A stretch of DNA of 32,528 bases from CAZFHZ01 sp964519015. GTDB taxonomy: Bacteria; Blakebacterota; Blakebacteria; Blakebacterales; CAYUVJ01. Position 1 is the stretch's first letter; the number at the start of each line of letters is the position of its first letter. Of this stretch, positions 7,869 to 14,593 are shown piece after piece. A program made the position numbers and the translations under genes. The notes beneath the pieces were generated by a model. That model did not search any database, was not told where the DNA came from, and saw nothing but the letters and a program-made list of their open reading frames with translations. The DNA is taken from assembly GCA_964519015.1 (NCBI GenBank), contig CAZFHZ010000032.1:1-32528 (forward strand), read 5' to 3'.

Positions 7869-8766
7869 CCGGGGGGTGGTAGACGGCGGCGCAGAGGGCG
7901 GCCACGTCGCCGATCCGCTCCCCCAGTTGCGCGGGCACGACCCGGCAGGCGGCCAGCGCGCGGGGGAGGGCCTCCGCCCGGAGCGTCTCCTCCATTCCCG
8001 GAGCGAGCAGGTCCCCGATCCGCGGGAAGAGCCCCCCCAGCACGATCACCTCGGGATTGAACAGATCGACCAGTACGGCCAGGGCCTCCCCCAACCGGCG
8101 GCCGCTCTGGTGGAGGAGCACCCGCGCGGCCGCATCCCCTCCCCGGGCCGCTTCGGCCACCTCGCGGGTGGAACCGGCGGCCAGTCCCACCGCGGCGGCC
8201 TGACGGGCGATCCCCCCGCCGCTGACCCAGCCCTCGACCGAGCCCGCCTTCCGGTAGCCGACCGGGCCGTCGGGGGTGAGCCGGACGTGGCCGATCTCCC
8301 CGGCTCCGCCGGTACATCCCTCGTAGAGCCGCCCCTCCAGGACCAGGCCCGCCCCGAAGCCGGAGCCGTGGGTGCAGAAGACCAGGTTCCGCGCTCCCCG
8401 GCCGGCCCCGAACCACCATTCGGCCAGGGCTCCTGCGTTGGCGTCGTTCATCAGGCGGGCGGAACCGCCGAAGCGGTCGAGCAGCGCCCGCACGATCGGC
8501 ACCTCCTCCCAGCCCGGCAGGTTGGGGGGGCCCAGGATCCGCCCGCCGGGGAGATCGAGCGGGTCGCCGCAGGAGATGCCGAAGCGCGGTTCCGGTCCCG
8601 GCCCGAGCCGCTCGACCGCGGCGGTGATCGCGGCCAGCGTGGCGTCCGGACCGGCGGTGGCCACCGGGATCCGTTCGTACTCGGGGAGGGGCCCGTCCGG
8701 AGGGAACGGGGGAGTCGCGCAGACCGCGCTCTTGGTCCCGCCGATGTCGATGCCGATGACCTTCAT
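7855..8766 (-). CDS. ROK family sugar kinase-like protein, zinc motif lost
   Basis: A 303-residue ROK protein (glucokinase / N-acetylmannosamine kinase-like). The phosphate-binding IGIDIGGTKS is at residues 4-13, the catalytic-base motif LMNDANAGALAEWWFGAG around Asp108, a second glycine-rich segment GSGFGAGLVLEGRLYEG at 134-150, and the sugar-binding GEIGHVRL with Glu157 and His160. There is no N-terminal helix-turn-helix, so a kinase role is favoured over a repressor. The canonical C-x-C-G-x-x-G-C-x-E zinc motif is replaced by VGYRKAGSVE (169-178): all three Cys are gone, only the final Glu is kept. The gene is divergent from PadR and convergent with the SMP-30-like gene. No strong ribosome site is seen before ATG 8766. 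Sugar specificity cannot be read. Confidence 0.88.
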   Translation of the reverse strand: MKVIGIDIGGTKSAVCATPPFPPDGPLPEYERIPVATAGPDATLAAITAAVERLGPGPEPRFGISCGDPLDLPGGRILGPPNLPGWEEVPIVRALLDRFGGSARLMNDANAGALAEWWFGAGRGARNLVFCTHGSGFGAGLVLEGRLYEGCTGGAGEIGHVRLTPDGPVGYRKAGSVEGWVSGGGIARQAAAVGLAAGSTREVAEAARGGDAAARVLLHQSGRRLGEALAVLVDLFNPEVIVLGGLFPRIGDLLAPGMEETLRAEALPRALAACRVVPAQLGERIGDVAALCAAVYHPPVTAG

Positions 8767-8862
8767 CGGTTGCAGACTACGTCGCGCGGCCCATCGGGCG
8801 CAACGCCTCCGACCGGCTCACCCGGGGCCGGTGGCGGGTAGACTGCAACCCGGCTCGGGATC

Positions 8863-8880
8863 TATCGTATACATTGTAGG
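8863..8880 (+). promoter_or_regulatory. Candidate promoter/operator upstream of PadR
   Basis: This is the only A/T-rich patch in the 200-bp interval between the divergent ROK and PadR genes. It contains GTATAC (8867-8872) and the near-palindrome TACA-T-TGTA (8870-8878). TACA/TGTA half-sites resemble the ATGT...ACAT type operators bound by PadR-family repressors, so autoregulation is plausible. TATCGT at 8863-8868 could serve as a -10 box. This is inference from motif similarity only. Confidence 0.35.
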
Positions 8881-8888
8881 ACTTAAAA

Positions 8889-8958
8889 GGTGGCCCTGAT
8901 CACCAAGGTGGCCCTGATCACAGGGTAGCCCCGATCACCGGGGGACTCTGATCACCGG
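8889..8958 (+). repeat. Four tandem 17-18 bp repeats in the PadR leader
   Basis: Four consecutive imperfect copies start at 8889, 8907, 8924 and 8941: GGTGGCCCTGATCACCAA, GGTGGCCCTGATCACAGG, GGTAGCCCCGATCACCGG, GGGGACTCTGATCACCGG. All keep GATCAC at the same offset. The GATCAC cores begin at 8898, 8916, 8933 and 8950, so the period is 18, 17 and 17. The array ends at the ribosome site (GGAGGAGG, 8957-8964) of the PadR gene. It could be an array of protein-binding sites, RNA elements in the leader, or a slippage-generated repeat. Confidence 0.85.
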
Positions 8959-8966
8959 AGGAGGCC

Positions 8967-9299
8967 ATGGGGAACGTCTCGGCACTGGGCGATTTCGAGC
9001 AGCTCGTACTGCTGGCCGTGCTGCGGCTGCGCCAGGAGGCCTACGGAGTGGCCATCAGCCGCGAGATCGAGGCGCGGACCGGCTCCGAGGTCTCCCGCGG
9101 AGCGGTCTACACCACCCTCGACCGCCTGGAGGAGAAGGGACTGCTCTGCTCCTTCCAGGGGCCGGCCCGCCCGATACGCGGAGGACGGGCCCGCCGGATC
9201 TACCAGGTGGAACCCGAGGGGGTTGAAGCGCTGCAGGCGGCCCGCAGCGCGGTCCGCAGCCTCTGGTCGGGACTCGAACCCCTGCTGGGGGAACTGTGA
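8967..9299 (+). CDS. PadR family transcriptional regulator (ADOP-linked type)
   Basis: A 110-residue winged helix-turn-helix repressor. Residues 6-30 (LGDFEQLVLLAVLRLRQEAYG) and the following VAISREIEARTG / VSRGAVYTTLDRLEEKGLL are the typical PadR recognition region; GRARRIYQVEPEGVEALQAAR is the wing and start of the C-terminal helix. Length and sequence style match the short PadR subgroup found next to orphan permeases in Acidobacteria (TIGR03433-like). The effector is unknown. ATG 8967 follows a strong GGAGGAGG site. Its stop codon overlaps the GTG start of the permease by four bases (GTGA), so the permease is very probably translationally coupled and under the same control. Confidence 0.93.
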   Translation: MGNVSALGDFEQLVLLAVLRLRQEAYGVAISREIEARTGSEVSRGAVYTTLDRLEEKGLLCSFQGPARPIRGGRARRIYQVEPEGVEALQAARSAVRSLWSGLEPLLGEL

Positions 9300-12013
9300 T
9301 CGCCCCGGCGGGGGCCGATCCCCGCACCGGCCTGCCCGGCGTGTTGGTGCGCCTGCTGGCCGGGCCGGTGGACGGGCCGGGTCTGCTCGACGATCTGGAG
9401 GAGGAGTACCGGGAGCGGCTCGCCCGTCTGGGAGCCGGGCCGGCCCGGCGCTGGTACCGCGGCGCCTCCTGCTCCCTGGTCCGGGCCTATCTCTGGATGC
9501 GCATCCGCCACGGTCGCTCCCGCGACCTCTCCCTGCTGCTCGAAGCGCGGCGGCAGCGCCGGCGCTCCCGCCGCTACGGGCCTACCCGTGAGCGGACACC
9601 GCGACTGAGTTTCCCGCAGGATGCCCGCTTCGCGCTCCGCACCCTGCGCCGGCGCCCCGGTTTCACCCTGGCGGCGATGCTCACCATCGCCCTGGGTATC
9701 GGCGCCAACACCGCCATCTTCACGGTGCTGAACGGCGTGGCGCTGCGCCCGCTCCCTTTCCCCGACTCCGAGCGGGTGGTCATCGTGAGCGAGTCCCATC
9801 CGAGCATCGGGGAGTACTGGATCGCTTCCCCGCCGAACGTGGAGGACTGGTCGGGAGCCAGCCGCACCATCGAGGTTTTCGGGCTGGCCCGCGATTGGCC
9901 CTACATGCTCCGCCAGGGGGAGGGCACATCCCTGGTCCGCGGGGCGGCGGCCACGCCCGGCTGGTTCGAGGTACTCGGACTGCGGCCGGCCCTGGGGCGT
10001 CTCTTCACCCCCGACGACCTGACGGCCGGCGGCAATCGGGTGACGATCCTGAGCCATGCCTTCTGGCGGCAGCGTTTCGAAGGCGATCCAGGGGTGATCG
10101 GGAGCCGGATCGTGCTGGATGAGGAACCCTTCCTGGTGGTCGGGGTGCTCCCGGAGGACGCCTGGATGCACGCCTTCGGCTCCGCCGAGGTGTGGGAACC
10201 ACTCACCGCCATCTCCGACAACGTGATGCAGCGCGACTGGCGGGGCTTCGTCTGCCTGGGCCGGCTGGCCCCCGGGGTCGGTCTCGACCAGGCCCGCGCC
10301 GAGCTGGCCTCGATCCAGGCCGCCCTCGCCCGCCAATACCCGGAGACCAACGAGGGCTGGGGGGTGCGGCTGGAGCGGCTGCGTGACTACGTAGCCGGCC
10401 CGGTAGAGCCGCTCCTCTGGCTCTTCCTGGGAGCGGTCGGCCTGGTCCTGCTGATCGGTTGCGCCAACGTGGCCAACCTGATGCTGGTGCGGGCCACCGA
10501 CCGGCGCCGCGAGTTCGCGGTCCGGGCCACCCTGGGGGCCGGGGTGGGGCGGCTGGTGCGCCAGCTCCTCACCGAGAGCCTGCTGCTGGCCTTCGCCGGA
10601 GGGGGGCTCGGCCTGCTGCTGGGCGCCGGGATCATCCGGCTCTTCCTGGGCCTGACCCCGCCGGGTATCCCCCGCCTGGCCGAAGTGGGTCTGGACGGCC
10701 GGGTGCTCCTCTTCGCCCTGGCGGTGACCCTGATGACCGCCCTGCTCTTCGGACTCATTCCGGCCCTGCGGGGGGCCCGGGCCGATCTGATGGACGTGCT
10801 GCGGACCGACCGGGGAGAGGACCGGCGGATGGTGGGCTTCCGCCGCGCCCTGGTGGTCATCCAGCTCTCCCTGGCCCTCGCCCTGCTGGCCGGGGCGGGG
10901 CTGATGATTCGCGGCTTTGTCTCTCTGCTGGCCTGGGATCCCGGTTTCGACCGGCACGACCTGGTCACGGTGTGGGCACTCGCCCCTAGTGGGCGGTACG
11001 AGAGCGGGGATGCGATCAACGACCTCTTCGAGCAGGCGGCCGCCGCCGTGCGGGCTCTCCCCGAGGTGGCTGCTGTCGGCATGACCTCGTCCGGGCCGCT
11101 CTTTGGGGGCCGGGAGACCGACCGGTTCGAGATCGTGGGGCGTCCCCCCGCTTCCCCTGACGAATTGCCCAGCGCCCGCTGGTACGACATCGATCCCGAC
11201 TATTTCGCGGCCCTGGGGATACGCCTGCTGCGGGGACGCGGTGTCACCGCCGCGGACGTGCGGGGCGCCCCGCCGGTGGCCGTGATCAACGAGACGATGG
11301 CTCGCCGTTTCTGGCCAAGCGAGGACCCGCTCGGCCGTCAGGTGGTCTTCTACGGGCGGACCATCGAGATCGTGGGGATCGTCCAGGACGTGCGTCCCTT
11401 CCGTCCCGACCAGGAACTCTGGCCCGAGATCTACTGGCCGAAGCGCCAGGCCCCCCGCGGGGCGACCTACTATGTCATCCGTTCCCGCACCCCGCTGGCG
11501 CAACTCGACCGGGCCGCCTTCGAGCGGACGGTCCGGGCGAGGGTGGCCGAGGTGGAGCCCGATCTCCAGCTGTCCGGTTTCACCCCGCTGGAGACGATCG
11601 AGGCCCGCCAGCTGGTCGGTCCGCGCTTCAACATGCTGCTGGTGGCCGCTTTCGCCCTGATGGCGCTGGTGCTGGCGGCGGTGGGTATCTACGGGGTGAT
11701 CGCCTACACGGTGGCCGTCCGGTCGCGGGAGATGGCCGTCCGGATGGCGCTGGGCGCCCGTCCCGCCCGGGTGGTCGGCGAGGTGGTGCGGGACGCCTCC
11801 CGCCTGGTCGGGATCGGACTGCTGGGCGGTCTGGCGGGTGCCCTGCTGCTGGGCCGGTTGATGACCGGGCTGATCTACGGACTCTCTCCGGTCGACCCCC
11901 TGGCCCTGGGCGGGTCGGCCCTGCTCCTGCTTGCGACCGCTCTGGTCGCCGCCTGGCTCCCCTCCCGGCGGGCCGGCCGGAACGACCCGGCGGCCGCTCT
12001 GCGAGAGCAGTAG
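9296..12013 (+). CDS. ADOP-type MacB/FtsX-like permease with prefix domain
   Basis: A 905-residue inner-membrane permease of the acidobacterial duplicated orphan permease type (TIGR03434-like). Residues 1-95 form the soluble 'permease prefix' (LLDDLEEEYRERLARLG ... ARRWYRG). Then follow a first MacB-like unit (transmembrane TLAAMLTIALGIGANTAIFTVLNGV near 120-145, periplasmic domain, FtsX three-helix block from about 365) and a second unit (QLSLALALLAGAGLMIRGF near 522-540, periplasmic domain, final FtsX block from about 780). The FtsX family sequences RREFAVRATLGAG and SREMAVRMALGA are both present. No ATP-binding partner is adjacent, as usual for these orphan permeases, whose substrate is not established. 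The GTG start overlaps the PadR stop. Confidence 0.93.
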   Translation: MIAPAGADPRTGLPGVLVRLLAGPVDGPGLLDDLEEEYRERLARLGAGPARRWYRGASCSLVRAYLWMRIRHGRSRDLSLLLEARRQRRRSRRYGPTRERTPRLSFPQDARFALRTLRRRPGFTLAAMLTIALGIGANTAIFTVLNGVALRPLPFPDSERVVIVSESHPSIGEYWIASPPNVEDWSGASRTIEVFGLARDWPYMLRQGEGTSLVRGAAATPGWFEVLGLRPALGRLFTPDDLTAGGNRVTILSHAFWRQRFEGDPGVIGSRIVLDEEPFLVVGVLPEDAWMHAFGSAEVWEPLTAISDNVMQRDWRGFVCLGRLAPGVGLDQARAELASIQAALARQYPETNEGWGVRLERLRDYVAGPVEPLLWLFLGAVGLVLLIGCANVANLMLVRATDRRREFAVRATLGAGVGRLVRQLLTESLLLAFAGGGLGLLLGAGIIRLFLGLTPPGIPRLAEVGLDGRVLLFALAVTLMTALLFGLIPALRGARADLMDVLRTDRGEDRRMVGFRRALVVIQLSLALALLAGAGLMIRGFVSLLAWDPGFDRHDLVTVWALAPSGRYESGDAINDLFEQAAAAVRALPEVAAVGMTSSGPLFGGRETDRFEIVGRPPASPDELPSARWYDIDPDYFAALGIRLLRGRGVTAADVRGAPPVAVINETMARRFWPSEDPLGRQVVFYGRTIEIVGIVQDVRPFRPDQELWPEIYWPKRQAPRGATYYVIRSRTPLAQLDRAAFERTVRARVAEVEPDLQLSGFTPLETIEARQLVGPRFNMLLVAAFALMALVLAAVGIYGVIAYTVAVRSREMAVRMALGARPARVVGEVVRDASRLVGIGLLGGLAGALLLGRLMTGLIYGLSPVDPLALGGSALLLLATALVAAWLPSRRAGRNDPAAALREQ

Positions 12014-12023
12014 CGGGAAAGGC

Positions 12024-12058
12024 CCACCGACCCGTTCCTGGGTCTGGACAAACGGTGG
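12024..12058 (+). terminator. Possible nested hairpin after the ADOP gene
   Basis: Eleven bases after the permease stop lies CCACCG...CGGTGG (12024-12029 with 12053-12058), enclosing GACCC-N6-GGGTC (12029-12044). The two could form nested stems. No T-run follows, so any termination would be weak or factor-dependent. Confidence 0.3.
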
Positions 12059-12073
12059 AGGGGGGGGTAGGGT

Positions 12074-12100
12074 CACACGATGTCAGTCCTGTTTCGTGTG
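12074..12100. promoter_or_regulatory. Inverted repeat CACACGA-N13-TCGTGTG
   Basis: Perfect 7-bp arms with a 13-bp spacer, located 34 bp before the peptidase start in an otherwise unstructured 120-bp gap. Dimension and position would suit an operator for a dimeric regulator, or a leader hairpin if transcription starts upstream. Confidence 0.35.
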
Positions 12101-12133
12101 GCCCGAACACCCTTCCCAACCCGTGAGGCCGTC

Positions 12134-14566
12134 ATGCGTCACCGTCGTATCCTACCGCTCCTGCTCATCGCCGTCGCTCCGGCCCTGGTCGTTCCCGCCG
12201 GAGCGCAGCAGGCCACCAAGTACCGTGTGGACGGCGCCCGTGCCAAGTCGTACATCCAGTACCTCTGCACCGACCAGATGTTGGGTCGCCAGAGCTGCAC
12301 CGAGACCTTCCGCCAGGCGGCCGAGTGGGCCGCCGCGCGCTTCAAGGAATGGGGGCTGCAGCCGGCCGGCGAGAACGGCACCTACCTTCAGAGTGTGCCG
12401 ATCGAGCGGGGGGTGGTCTTCAGTACCGGTGTTCCGGCCCTCTCCGTCGGTCCGACCGCCTTCTCTCTGGATGACCGCGACTTCAACCTGCTGGCCATCT
12501 CGACCGCGGCGACCAGCGTGAACGCCCCGGTCGTCTTCGCCGGCTACGGCATCTCCGCCCCCGGCAAGGGGCTCGACGAGTACGCCGGCCTCGACGTGCG
12601 GGGCAAGGTCGTGCTGGTGTTGAACGGCTCCCCGGCCGACGCGCCGGAGCCGCGCGGCCGGTTCGGCCCGACCGCCGAGGCGCCCGCTGCGCCTGCCGAA
12701 CGCTTCGAGGCAGAGAGCACCGACACGGCCAAGATGCGCACCGCCTTCCAGAAGGGGGCGGTCGCGATCCTCTTCTACAACCCGGACGCCACCACCGATA
12801 CCGGCATGCGGATGCCGGGGGGAGGCGGCCGCGGTCAGCAGGAGAGCTGGAGCCCCGACCGGCCCTTCCTGGCCTTCACGGTGACCGAGCCGGTGGCCCG
12901 GTTCCTGCTGCGGAGCGACCCGCAGGAATCCCCCGGCGGCACCAGCCGCCGGTTGGGCGACCTGCGGTTGTCGGTCAAGCGGGGGGAGGCGGTCTCCTAC
13001 ACCACTTCGAGCACGGTGCGGCTGAAGGGGTATGACAAGATCGAGCGCTTTTCGGCCGATCTGGGGAACAACATCGCCACCAACGTGATCGCCAAGATCC
13101 CCGGTACCGACCGCAACCTGCGCAGCCAGTACGTTATCATCGGCGGGCACCTCGACCACCTGGGCGTCCGTAACGGCTACGTCTACAACGGAGCCGACGA
13201 CAACGCCTCGGGCTCGGCGGTGGTCATGGAGATCGCCCGTGTGCTCTCCGAGAACAAGTACCGTCCCCGCCGGACGATGATCTTCTGTCTCTGGTGCGGA
13301 GAGGAACTGGGGCTGCTCGGCTCCCAGTACTATTCCGACCACCCGACCGACGGCGTGACCATGGATGGGGTCGTCACGTACGTCAACATGGACATGGTGG
13401 GCCTGGGCGACCGGATCGGGGCACCCGGCGCGCTCAACTTCCCGGAGATCTGGGAGGTCATCAAGCGTGACCAGGAACCCGACGTGATCTCGGTGGTGGA
13501 CGCGCGCACCGGCGGTCCCGGCGGCAGCGACCACTCCGCCTTCGTGGTCCGGGGGATCGAGGCGCTGGGCTTGATGACCAGCGGCGGGACCGGTCACCCC
13601 GACTACCATCAGCCGGAGGACGACACCGAGAAGATCGACCCGGAGATCCTGCGCAAGACGGGACAGTTCGTGCTCCAGGGGATCGTCAACCTGGCCGACG
13701 AGCGCCGGGTCAACCTGCTCATCCCCGACCGGTTGAACCGCTACAACGCAGTGATGCTGAGACTGAGCACCTTCAATCCCGAAGTGCCTCAGAGCACCTA
13801 CCGCTACCACGAGGCTTCCTTCCGCGACCGGGCCGGCCTGGTCAAGGTGACCCTCGACAGCGCTATGGCCATCGCCACCCGGCCCACCCAGACCTCCGCC
13901 GCTCCCCAGATGGCGGCCTTCGCCGCCCGCGGGGGTGGGGGACAGGCCCGCAGCCGCAAGTCGGTCAACCGGGGGATCCGGGACCTGCGGCCCTTCGAGG
14001 GGGACATCGACCTGCTGGTCTCCTCGGCCGAACTGCTCGGCTTCGGGCGGGTGGATGTGAAGGGGGATGATGGCGTCTGGTTCGCCGGTGGGCGGCTCAC
14101 CGCCCGGGGACGTGAGGTGCTGAAGGCGATGGAGGCCGCCAACATCGTACTCCATCTTGACAGCCCGGCGGCCGGCCTGCTGCGGGACGTGGTGGGAGCC
14201 GCCGCCAAGCCCTTCATCGTGACCGGCACCTACACGGTCGAGCCCGACCTGGTCGGCGCGATCAACCAGAAGGGGGTCCTGCTCGGGGTGACGTTCGACC
14301 CGAAGAACGTGGCCGCCTGTGTGCGTGACCTGGGTGCGCTCAAGACCCGGCTGGGGGATGCCGACAACCTGGTCCTCTGCGCGACCACCAACGACGGATT
14401 ACAGGAGGCTGGCAGCGCCCTCTACCTGCAGCTCATCAAGGCGGGCTGGACGCACGAGGAGATCGCCGGTTCCGGCGGTGGCCGGGGCGCCCAGGCGGGA
14501 GGGATCGCCGGCGGAAACCTGGGCCGGCTCGGAGCCGTCGCGCGGATGGGACCCCCGCGCGGGTGA
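12134..14566 (+). CDS. Secreted M28 metallopeptidase with M19-like tail
   Basis: An 810-residue exported zinc aminopeptidase-like protein. Signal peptide: MRHRRILPLLLIAVAPALVV to AGA-QQ (about residue 23). Residues about 130-290 contain a PA domain (VVFAGYGISAPGKGLDEYAG, VRGKVVLVLNG). The M28 domain follows with all metal ligands visible: GGHLDHLG (His339), GADDNASG (Asp355/356), CGEELGLLGS (Glu390/391), NMDMVG (Asp420) and HPDYHQPEDD (His492). Beyond about residue 610 the chain no longer matches M28 but resembles the C-terminal half of M19 membrane dipeptidases (RLTARGREVLKAMEAANIV, GAINQKGVLLGVTFDP, AGWTHEEIAGSG...GGNLGRL) without its metal His. ATG 12134 is preferred over an in-frame ATG at 12080 because it starts the signal peptide and has GAGG five bases upstream. 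Confidence 0.92.
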   Translation: MRHRRILPLLLIAVAPALVVPAGAQQATKYRVDGARAKSYIQYLCTDQMLGRQSCTETFRQAAEWAAARFKEWGLQPAGENGTYLQSVPIERGVVFSTGVPALSVGPTAFSLDDRDFNLLAISTAATSVNAPVVFAGYGISAPGKGLDEYAGLDVRGKVVLVLNGSPADAPEPRGRFGPTAEAPAAPAERFEAESTDTAKMRTAFQKGAVAILFYNPDATTDTGMRMPGGGGRGQQESWSPDRPFLAFTVTEPVARFLLRSDPQESPGGTSRRLGDLRLSVKRGEAVSYTTSSTVRLKGYDKIERFSADLGNNIATNVIAKIPGTDRNLRSQYVIIGGHLDHLGVRNGYVYNGADDNASGSAVVMEIARVLSENKYRPRRTMIFCLWCGEELGLLGSQYYSDHPTDGVTMDGVVTYVNMDMVGLGDRIGAPGALNFPEIWEVIKRDQEPDVISVVDARTGGPGGSDHSAFVVRGIEALGLMTSGGTGHPDYHQPEDDTEKIDPEILRKTGQFVLQGIVNLADERRVNLLIPDRLNRYNAVMLRLSTFNPEVPQSTYRYHEASFRDRAGLVKVTLDSAMAIATRPTQTSAAPQMAAFAARGGGGQARSRKSVNRGIRDLRPFEGDIDLLVSSAELLGFGRVDVKGDDGVWFAGGRLTARGREVLKAMEAANIVLHLDSPAAGLLRDVVGAAAKPFIVTGTYTVEPDLVGAINQKGVLLGVTFDPKNVAACVRDLGALKTRLGDADNLVLCATTNDGLQEAGSALYLQLIKAGWTHEEIAGSGGGRGAQAGGIAGGNLGRLGAVARMGPPRG

Positions 14567-14593
14567 TGGATTGAGCCCGGATCCGTAAGTACG

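Noticed and set aside
8889..8958. CRISPR-like array
   Set aside because: Repeats are contiguous with no spacers, only 17-18 bp, degenerate, and sit in a 5' leader without cas genes.
9200..12076. Very long open frame on the minus strand opposite the ADOP permease (958 codons)
   Set aside because: Product is low-complexity (Gly/Gln/His/Pro-rich), has no recognisable domain, and mirrors the codon bias of the real gene. High G+C content makes such antisense frames common; the same applies opposite 1304-2551, 12152-14155 and 19744-22122.
12080..12133. Upstream in-frame ATG for the M28 peptidase
   Set aside because: It would put 18 extra residues before a typical signal peptide and starts inside the CACACGA/TCGTGTG inverted repeat, without a ribosome site.
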